From assembly GCA_030642585.1 (NCBI GenBank), contig DAOWNN010000190.1, positions 1 through 5,303 of the forward strand: a DNA stretch of 5,303 bases, given 5' to 3'. Shown piece after piece: positions 1 to 5,303 of this stretch. The DNA comes from Bacteroidota bacterium. GTDB lineage: Bacteria; Bacteroidota; Bacteroidia; Bacteroidales; VadinHA17. The position numbers and the translations under genes were made by a program. The notes beneath the pieces are model-generated. The model worked only from the letters and a program-made list of their open reading frames with translations. It did no database searches and was not told the origin of the DNA. Numbering within the stretch: position 1 is the stretch's first letter; each line of letters begins with the position of its first letter.

Positions 1-208
1 ATGATGACTTGCCACTACCGGATGCACCCATAACGGCAACAAAGCGATTTTCAGATAAGCTCTTCAACTCCTCCTCACTTTGACCCTCTCTTCCAAAAAA
101 CAAATGGCTCTCTTCAGTTGAAAAAGGTCTTAAACCTGGAAAAGGATTGAAAAAAGAACTGTTGCTTTCCTCTGATTTGTCCCGGGTATGCCCTTGTTGT
201 TTACTCAT
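1..208 (-). CDS. STAND-family NTPase (nSTAND1-like), N-terminal part only; gene runs off the left edge
   Basis: Only the first 69 codons and one extra base are present. The start is ATG at 208-206. An ATG five bases upstream (213-211) reads ATG ACA TGA and cannot be the start. After a polar, low-complexity leader (residues 1-19) comes the conserved entry motif NPFPGLRPF (21-29), then LFFGRE (36-41), then RFVAVMGASGSGKSS (55-69). That last stretch contains a complete Walker A P-loop, G61-x4-G66-K67-S68. This order (NPFPGLRPF, FFGRE, P-loop) is typical of the N-terminus of nSTAND1 NTPases, which are predicted to act as ATP-driven oligomerising signalling switches, often with WD40, TPR or effector domains further on. 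No signal peptide or membrane segment is visible, so it is probably cytosolic. The Walker B motif, sensor region and C-terminal domain lie outside the window, so its output cannot be named. It starts 70 bases after the phosphatase gene on the same strand and may share its transcript. Other P-loop ATPases are possible but fit the entry motif less well. Confidence 0.88.
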   Translation of the reverse strand, partial: MSKQQGHTRDKSEESNSSFFNPFPGLRPFSTEESHLFFGREGQSEEELKSLSENRFVAVMGASGSGKSS

Positions 209-252
209 GTCATACCGTTTTTAAATAATATATGTTGTTTATAGATACTTCC

Positions 253-280
253 AGATTATTCAGAAAAACAATAATAATCT
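253..280 (-). repeat. AT-rich inverted repeat in the phosphatase-STAND gap
   Basis: The arms AGATTATT (253-260) and AATAATCT (273-280) are perfect 8-base reverse complements around a 12-base spacer. In the minus-strand transcript the first arm overlaps the phosphatase stop codon (TAG at 281-279). The stem has one G-C pair in eight and no U-run follows the second arm, so it is a poor candidate for an intrinsic terminator. At most it could be a weak attenuating or 3'-end-stabilising hairpin. In sequence this AT-rich it may also be chance. The rest of the 70-base gap (209-278) shows no ORF, RNA gene or convincing promoter. Confidence 0.25.
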
Positions 281-2270
281 ATATTCTGATTCCTATCACC
301 AGAATATCATCAACCTGTTCAAGATCTCCCTTCCATTCTTCATAGACTTTTATCAAGCTTTCTTTCTGCTCTTTCATAGGTAATTTATGGATCTGCAGCA
401 AAAGTTCGCGAAACCTTTTTGATAAGAATTTTTTGTTTTTTGGTCCCCCAAACTGGTCATGAAAGCCATCCGAGAACAGGTATATGGCATCTCCTTTTAC
501 CAGGTCTATTTCATGATTGGTAAAGTTGGGCAGTTTCCCGTCTGGATTTGCACCAATTGGAAATTTATCGGCCTTTGTGATCAATACTTCATTGTTACGA
601 ATAAGATATAATGGATTGAAGGCCCCGGCATATTCCATACTCATCTTATTAAAGTTAATGGTACAAAGTGAGAGGTCCATGCCATCTTTAACTGACTCAT
701 GGCCTGCCTTATCGCTCAATGTCTGGGTAACTCCCAAATTTAATTCATTTAATATCTCAGAGGCTTTCCGTGCATTTTTTACATTGATGGCAAAATTGAG
801 CTGACTATGCCCAACTATCGACATAAAAGCCCCCGGCACTCCATGTCCTGTACAATCGACGGCTGCCACCAATACTAAATCATCCTTTTTATCAAGCCAA
901 TAAAAGTCACCACTCACTATATCTTTAGGCAAATACAAGATGAAATTCTCTCCCAGGGTCTCATTTACAAATTCATCAGGGGGTAGGATTGCAGTTTGAA
1001 TTCTCTTTGCATACTTTATGCTATCGGTAATACTTCTCTGGTGTTCCTCAATTTCTTCTTTTTGCTTTACAACTTTTGCGGTACGTTCCCTTACCTTTTC
1101 TTCAAGATCATTGTACAAAACTTCGAGCTGAGCAATCATCAGGTTAAATTTTTTAGAAAGGGTTGTTATTTCATTATTACCAATAACTGCGGCACGCTCA
1201 TCCAGATGTCCATCAGAAATACGACTTACATTGTTTAACAGCTTCTTAATAGGGTCTGTAATTACTTTTGTTTTTCTGTAAGTAAGCATAGTAACTAATA
1301 TCAGGGTAATTCCAAGGACAATAATAAACCTGAAGAACTCTCGCTGCAAAAGTTCTTTCTCTTCTGTACGGTCAGACACAATCCTTATAACTGCTGCCTG
1401 GTATAAAGAGGTGTTCTCCCTGTTCATATATGTATACTGGTAATGAAGCCATCTGCCATTCTCATATTCATCAAGGATCTGGGTATTTTCTTCTTTCATA
1501 GCCTTTAGAAATATTTCCCTGTGCTCCTTTTTGATTGTTGCATCTTTGTTAAAAGAAAATGGACTTCCATCAGTGATGAAAAACATCTCTACATCTTCGA
1601 TGTTTTTTTGAGTGGCTGTCATTTCATCCTTATTTTTCGATATGAAGTCAAAAAAGTCCTCAGCTCTTGGGGAATAGAAGCCCAATTCAATAATATATTT
1701 CCCATCAAGGCTTGGCTGGTAGGAAAACTTCCGAAGACTTTTTGTTCTATTTTCTATAGCAAACCTTTCATCCATAAAAACACCTTTCTCAAAAATACTT
1801 CTAATATGATTTTCATGTTCTTGCCCAAGCTCGAATAGGTTTAATCCATAATCTTTCTCAAAAGTCGTATTTACAATTAGTCCCAATGAATTTATAATAT
1901 AAATATCCTGAGTTGATATATCCATTCCAAGCTGTTGCCTGATTTCTAAAAGATCTGCATTTTCAATATCCCTTGTGTCTCTAAAAACATCTTCTACTAA
2001 TAATTTACTCAAGCCTTCCATTCTCATGGTCATGTTATCAGATAGAATTTCAAAAGTTTCATCTCCAAACTCCATAAGCCTCACCAGTTCATCTGTAATT
2101 ATCAAATTCTTCTCTTCATTAAACTCTACAAGTATCTTCTTCTTTTGTAAATAATTATAAGCAGCCATGAATGTAAGAGCCAGCAAAGCCGGAATAACTA
2201 TATTAAAGATCAGTTGTTTAAAAATTGTAGTTGGTTGTCTCACAATAATCTTAATTATATGATTTATCAA
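279..2270 (-). CDS. Membrane sensor serine/threonine phosphatase: extracytoplasmic sensor, HAMP, SpoIIE/PP2C (RsbU-like)
   Basis: This complete 663-residue protein is a predicted inner-membrane receptor whose output is a metal-dependent protein phosphatase. In order: short basic N-terminus; TM1 (about 18-40); extracytoplasmic region (about 41-311) with two PAS/CACHE-like stretches, one around IYIINSLGLIVNTT (123-136) and one around 226-300; TM2 (about 312-331); HAMP (about 332-385, containing the DP-I-K-L signature at 339-344); charged coiled coil (385-412); the Bacteroidota-type linker SITDSIKYAKRIQTAILPP (413-431); and the SpoIIE/PP2C domain to the end. Catalytic-type residues are all present: GDFYW with D455, VDCTGHGVPGAFMS with D472 and G475-H476-G477, D532 in DGMDLSL, SDG with D601, and the terminal D654-D655. 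It should therefore be active. Family members such as RsbU dephosphorylate STAS-domain anti-anti-sigma proteins in partner-switching circuits; no such partner is encoded here, so the target is inferred. The gene lies 46 bases after the transporter-like gene and 70 before the STAND gene, all on one strand. The start is a TTG (2270-2268); GTG at 2243 is an alternative. Confidence 0.95.
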   Translation of the reverse strand: MINHIIKIIVRQPTTIFKQLIFNIVIPALLALTFMAAYNYLQKKKILVEFNEEKNLIITDELVRLMEFGDETFEILSDNMTMRMEGLSKLLVEDVFRDTRDIENADLLEIRQQLGMDISTQDIYIINSLGLIVNTTFEKDYGLNLFELGQEHENHIRSIFEKGVFMDERFAIENRTKSLRKFSYQPSLDGKYIIELGFYSPRAEDFFDFISKNKDEMTATQKNIEDVEMFFITDGSPFSFNKDATIKKEHREIFLKAMKEENTQILDEYENGRWLHYQYTYMNRENTSLYQAAVIRIVSDRTEEKELLQREFFRFIIVLGITLILVTMLTYRKTKVITDPIKKLLNNVSRISDGHLDERAAVIGNNEITTLSKKFNLMIAQLEVLYNDLEEKVRERTAKVVKQKEEIEEHQRSITDSIKYAKRIQTAILPPDEFVNETLGENFILYLPKDIVSGDFYWLDKKDDLVLVAAVDCTGHGVPGAFMSIVGHSQLNFAINVKNARKASEILNELNLGVTQTLSDKAGHESVKDGMDLSLCTINFNKMSMEYAGAFNPLYLIRNNEVLITKADKFPIGANPDGKLPNFTNHEIDLVKGDAIYLFSDGFHDQFGGPKNKKFLSKRFRELLLQIHKLPMKEQKESLIKVYEEWKGDLEQVDDILVIGIRI

Positions 2271-2300
2271 TTTATATACAGCTTGCTTATTAAGATTCTA
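2241..2300 (-). other. Start region of the phosphatase gene: non-ATG start, no clear ribosome binding site
   Basis: An in-frame TAG at 2300-2298 limits how far upstream the gene can begin. Between that stop and TM1 there is no in-frame ATG. The candidates are TTG (2270-2268) and GTG (2243-2241), nine codons apart. The first in-frame ATG (2168-2166, residue 35) lies inside TM1 and would destroy the membrane anchor. TTG leaves a 17-residue basic cytosolic leader (K7, R11) and has only AT-rich sequence before it (GTATATAAA). GTG has a weak AAGA about six bases upstream. Neither choice changes the domain structure. The 46-base gap to the upstream stop codon (2271-2316) contains no terminator-like hairpin, which fits co-transcription with the preceding gene. 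Confidence 0.6.
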
Positions 2301-2316
2301 CGTTAATTAAAAAGAT

Positions 2317-5303
2317 TTAGTTTGTTTTACCACTATTTAATACTTCAAAAAAATCAATAAAATGCTTCGGCTCATCAAAAAATCCTTCAAGCATTCCTAA
2401 TCCGGGAATATGATAAACATAAGATCTTGAATCAGAAACTATAGTCAATATTTCATTTTCATCCATTAAATAAGATCCTATATAAATGAACTCCCCTTCA
2501 TTAAAAGTATCTAATTCCAGGTCAGCTATCATTAATTTAACTGAACCGGTTAGAATCAGAAAAATGTCTGTAAAATCGTCTCTGACATTAAAGGAGAAGC
2601 TCTTTCCATGTTCAATACAATGAGTTTTCATTTCCTTTGCAAGTTCATACAGAATATAAGCTGGTGTTTTATGAAACAGTTTATTTCCTTTTAAATACCT
2701 GATCTTCTCCATTGCCAGGTACCAGGAAGATTCAGAAGTATTATTGATAGCATCAAGGATCTTTTTTCTTTGCATTGCAGGCAACCTTTCCAGGCAATTG
2801 TTGTATTTATCAATATCTAATTCACGAATAAACCCTGCTGAAATTTCACTCATCATGGTATCCGGGTGAAACATCAGGGCTAAAAGATCTTCAGGAACTT
2901 CAGCCTGACCAAGGCCAACAAAAGCATCTACAGCATAGGCTTTTGAAAGAAGTCCTGCATAATTATAGTCTCTGTTAATCACGGCCAGTAATAATTCATC
3001 TGGGGTCATTTTTTCAATTGGGAAAAAATTCTGCAACTCTTTTACCTTATCTTCATGAGAAATATCATTCATGGCAGGCAGGACAACAGGCTTTATTTCT
3101 TCATCAATCACAAGGTCTAATAATTCAAGGGCAAAACTTACAGATTCAGAAGATCCTGTTTTAAGACTTTCGCTTATATGTTTTATGGTTTGAGGGTTAT
3201 AAGCAATAGAAAGCAATTCATACAACAAAGTATAACTATCCTGAAGTTCTGTTTCCAGCATATCCTTAAAATCCTGAGCGTGTTTTATTTGCCTGGCACT
3301 TAAGTTCGCAGAAAGATTCCAGGCAACTTGTTTTACCGATTGTTCAATTAATGAGAAAAACTGAGATCTTTCGTTTTCATCTGCTTTATAATCACAGGAT
3401 ATAAGGGCATGTACTACCTCCAGTACCACAATTCTTTCTGTTTGAAAAATCTTGGGAAGAAGAAATTGAATTGCCTGTTCACCTCCAATTATACCCATAA
3501 GTCGAATGATCCTTCTCAAGGTTTTTGTACTTAAACCAGTTTTGTAAAAAGCTTGCTCCAACATCGGAAGACAAGCTTCCCCAATTTCAATAATGGCATT
3601 AAAAGCATAAGAATAGTAAATTGAACTCCCGAGTAAATCAACAAGAACCTGGGTGAATTCGGGATTCATTGTCTTCCCTGCCATTTTTATCCCCTCTATC
3701 CTTACCTCCGGAGAAGAGTCTCTAAGCATTGTGTTAAGTTGATTCTGATCAATAATCCTCTTTTCATCCGCATTTATTAACCTGGCTCCAACTATTTTCC
3801 GCTCTTTATTAGTAGCTTTTAGTATGTCCTCAAAAGCTTGCTTGCCAGGTTCAGCCTGAAGTTCTTCCCACCCGGCAATGAGTTTATTTCCATAATCTGC
3901 AAGTCTGGAATCCTCAACTCCCTTGTTCAACCAATTTTTAATTGTTTCTAAAGAACTAATTTCAAGATTATAAGCCAGGTCATGTAACTGGCCTAACTGA
4001 ATATGTTTATCATTGATACTTAAAACTTTTGCAATGGCTTTGTCATTATTGGTAATTGACCAAAGGCTAAAAATCTTAACCAGGGATAAGTAGGTTTGTT
4101 TATTCCCGGAATCAAAAACCAATTGAACCGCTTTATCAATAGTGGGATATTCCGAAGCCTGTACTTCTCCCGATTTTTTAATCCCAGCTAAAGAACTATT
4201 AAGGGATTCCTGATAATACTTATACAAGCGAAACGCAAAGAATATCCATACTCCAATAAAAAACACCAGTACATAGTTAAAATGTATTAACTTAATAAAG
4301 CTAAGCGCAGTGAGTCCAACCATTATTGCTCCTGATAATACTGCAGATATTTCATTTATGGTTCCATCTATCCTGGCCTGCATATCAAACCTTATCTTTT
4401 CATCAAGAGAAAGATATAGTATCTTGAAAGAAGGTGCCTCAACTGAATCCTTCAGTGCTTTGGAAAACAATTTAGTTAATGAGATAAGTAAAAAGAAAAA
4501 AGCAAAGCTGGCTGACACAGCTGTATAGCCGAGCAAACTTCCTATGACTGCTGAAGTCAAAGCAAACAATCCAATCAAGAGGGGTGAAATAATCAGGCTG
4601 AGTTTTAATCCATACATCTTCATTAATCGGCTATAAACAAAAGTTTTAACCAAAAGGGTAAATACAGCCATAGTTCCTATAAAATACCCCAGGAATTTAG
4701 CTAGTTCTGTATTCTCGGGATATTGGATATTAGTAACTGCAATAAAAGAATAGTGAACCAGGAAGGCAACCACAACAGAAAGAGCCACGAAGCCAGCCAT
4801 GACACGTGTATATGGTTGTTTGAAGATATCTGTAAACCGGCTCCTGCTTCCTTTTTCACCCTTATCCTCTACAAGTTCCTTGTTTAACCTGAACTTATTT
4901 ACCATAAATATCTGAATAACAAAGGCAACAGATATGCTTATAGCACTGATCAATAAAAGGTTTGCAGTTGATACATTCATTGATAAAATGATAGGAACCG
5001 CATAACTACTAATAATTATTCCAAGGATCTGACCGGCATCAACAAGCCCAAACAGTCGTTTCCCCTGACGCAGCGTAAACAAACGGCTTGTAGTACCACC
5101 AAAGCCGATCATTGCAATAATATTTAATGGTCCCATCATTACAAAAACCACAAACACCCATATTTCTGTTGTGAAATACCTGAATCCGACCCACAGTAGA
5201 AACATGAAAACTGCAATGACAAATAAATTCCCTGAAGAAAAAACTGAAAATTTAAATATGGATTGAAACCGGGAATAAAGAGTAGTAAGGATAATACCTA
5301 CAA
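2317..5303 (-). CDS. MFS/ATP:ADP-translocase-like membrane protein fused to HEAT-like repeats and a cNMP-binding-like domain; 5' end beyond the right edge
   Basis: The frame is open from the TAA at 2319-2317 to the window edge (994 codons). An ATG lies at 5205, but the 32 codons before it also read as membrane-protein sequence with no other ATG, GTG or TTG, so the true start is almost certainly outside the window. Counting from the 5205 Met, about ten hydrophobic helices fill residues 1-330. RLFTLRQGKRLFGL (41-54) and KALKDSVEAPSFKILYLSLD (249-268), then QARIDG (276-281), resemble the NTT (TlcC-type ATP/ADP translocase) branch of the MFS-like clan. Residues about 355-840 form a long soluble alpha-helical region with HEAT-like units (for example around PEVRIEGIKMAG, 499-510, and 561-602). 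Residues about 845-955 match a cyclic-nucleotide-binding fold (IFLILTGSVKLMI, 881-893), but the phosphate-binding cassette is degenerate. The soluble part probably faces the cytosol. Nucleotide transport is possible but unproven; a receptor or scaffold role is equally plausible. It is probably the upstream gene of an operon with the phosphatase 46 bases downstream. Confidence 0.9.
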   Translation of the reverse strand, partial: VGIILTTLYSRFQSIFKFSVFSSGNLFVIAVFMFLLWVGFRYFTTEIWVFVVFVMMGPLNIIAMIGFGGTTSRLFTLRQGKRLFGLVDAGQILGIIISSYAVPIILSMNVSTANLLLISAISISVAFVIQIFMVNKFRLNKELVEDKGEKGSRSRFTDIFKQPYTRVMAGFVALSVVVAFLVHYSFIAVTNIQYPENTELAKFLGYFIGTMAVFTLLVKTFVYSRLMKMYGLKLSLIISPLLIGLFALTSAVIGSLLGYTAVSASFAFFFLLISLTKLFSKALKDSVEAPSFKILYLSLDEKIRFDMQARIDGTINEISAVLSGAIMVGLTALSFIKLIHFNYVLVFFIGVWIFFAFRLYKYYQESLNSSLAGIKKSGEVQASEYPTIDKAVQLVFDSGNKQTYLSLVKIFSLWSITNNDKAIAKVLSINDKHIQLGQLHDLAYNLEISSLETIKNWLNKGVEDSRLADYGNKLIAGWEELQAEPGKQAFEDILKATNKERKIVGARLINADEKRIIDQNQLNTMLRDSSPEVRIEGIKMAGKTMNPEFTQVLVDLLGSSIYYSYAFNAIIEIGEACLPMLEQAFYKTGLSTKTLRRIIRLMGIIGGEQAIQFLLPKIFQTERIVVLEVVHALISCDYKADENERSQFFSLIEQSVKQVAWNLSANLSARQIKHAQDFKDMLETELQDSYTLLYELLSIAYNPQTIKHISESLKTGSSESVSFALELLDLVIDEEIKPVVLPAMNDISHEDKVKELQNFFPIEKMTPDELLLAVINRDYNYAGLLSKAYAVDAFVGLGQAEVPEDLLALMFHPDTMMSEISAGFIRELDIDKYNNCLERLPAMQRKKILDAINNTSESSWYLAMEKIRYLKGNKLFHKTPAYILYELAKEMKTHCIEHGKSFSFNVRDDFTDIFLILTGSVKLMIADLELDTFNEGEFIYIGSYLMDENEILTIVSDSRSYVYHIPGLGMLEGFFDEPKHFIDFFEVLNSGKTN

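Noticed and set aside
211..213. Alternative ATG start for the STAND gene
   Set aside because: It reads ATG ACA TGA, so it stops after two codons; the ATG at 208 opens the real frame.
209..278. Possible promoter for the STAND gene (minus strand, TTG followed about 21 bases later by TATCTATAA)
   Set aside because: The match to the Bacteroidota -33/-7 consensus (TTTG, TAnnTTTG) is poor and such AT-rich strings arise by chance. A promoter is possible but not supported.
517..804. Open plus-strand frame opposite the phosphatase domain
   Set aside because: It lies antisense to well-conserved PP2C motifs, and its translation shows no recognisable domain. It is a shadow of the real gene.
996..1238. 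Open plus-strand frame opposite the HAMP and linker region
   Set aside because: It is fully inside the phosphatase gene on the opposite strand, and its Phe/Leu/Asn-rich composition is what antisense of this AT-rich coding sequence gives.
1521..1838. Open plus-strand frame opposite the sensor region
   Set aside because: It is antisense to the sensor domain, with no domain and no independent context.
2303..2310. Palindrome TTAATTAA between the transporter-like gene and the phosphatase gene
   Set aside because: It is an 8-base AT palindrome with no flanking dyad or repeat copies and is expected by chance in this composition. It is neither a terminator nor a credible operator.
4310..4528. Open plus-strand frame opposite the membrane domain
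   Set aside because: It is antisense to the conserved NTT-like motif region; the minus-strand reading explains the sequence.
5203..5205. ATG as the true start of the large membrane protein
   Set aside because: The frame continues open to the window edge with hydrophobic membrane-like sequence before this Met. Starting here would cut a membrane helix and leave the transporter domain short.

Overview
The window is a 5.3 kb, AT-rich, densely coding stretch read entirely on the minus strand. It holds three genes in a row, two of them cut by the window edges. Several signs point to a Bacteroidota chromosome (Cytophagia/Flavobacteriia-like). Base composition is AT-rich and no gene has a clear Shine-Dalgarno sequence. 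The linker before the phosphatase domain (SITDSIKYAKRIQTAILPP) is very typical of Bacteroidota SpoIIE-type phosphatases. The fusion of a transporter-like membrane domain, HEAT repeats and a cyclic-nucleotide-binding-like domain is also familiar from that phylum. This placement is an inference from sequence style, with no marker gene to confirm it.

Layout in transcription order (right to left): (1) 5303 to 2317, a large membrane protein whose 5' end lies beyond the right edge. It has an MFS/ATP:ADP-translocase-like membrane domain, a long helical HEAT-like region and a degenerate cyclic-nucleotide-binding-like C-terminus. (2) After a 46-base gap, 2270 to 279, a complete membrane-bound sensor phosphatase: TM, extracytoplasmic sensor, TM, HAMP, coiled coil, SpoIIE/PP2C. 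(3) After a 70-base gap, 208 to 1, the first 69 codons of a STAND-type NTPase (nSTAND1-like), cut by the left edge just after its Walker A motif.

All three genes look like signalling components and their short gaps fit one transcript. A working reading is a membrane module with two inputs. The phosphatase senses something outside the inner membrane and dephosphorylates a partner, probably a STAS/anti-anti-sigma-type protein. The transporter-like protein carries a cytosolic HEAT scaffold and a ligand-binding-like lid. The NTPase could be an oligomerising switch. No partner protein (anti-sigma factor, STAS protein, sigma factor) is encoded here, so the circuit is a hypothesis. No RNA genes, insertion sequences, CRISPR arrays, phage genes or convincing terminators are visible.
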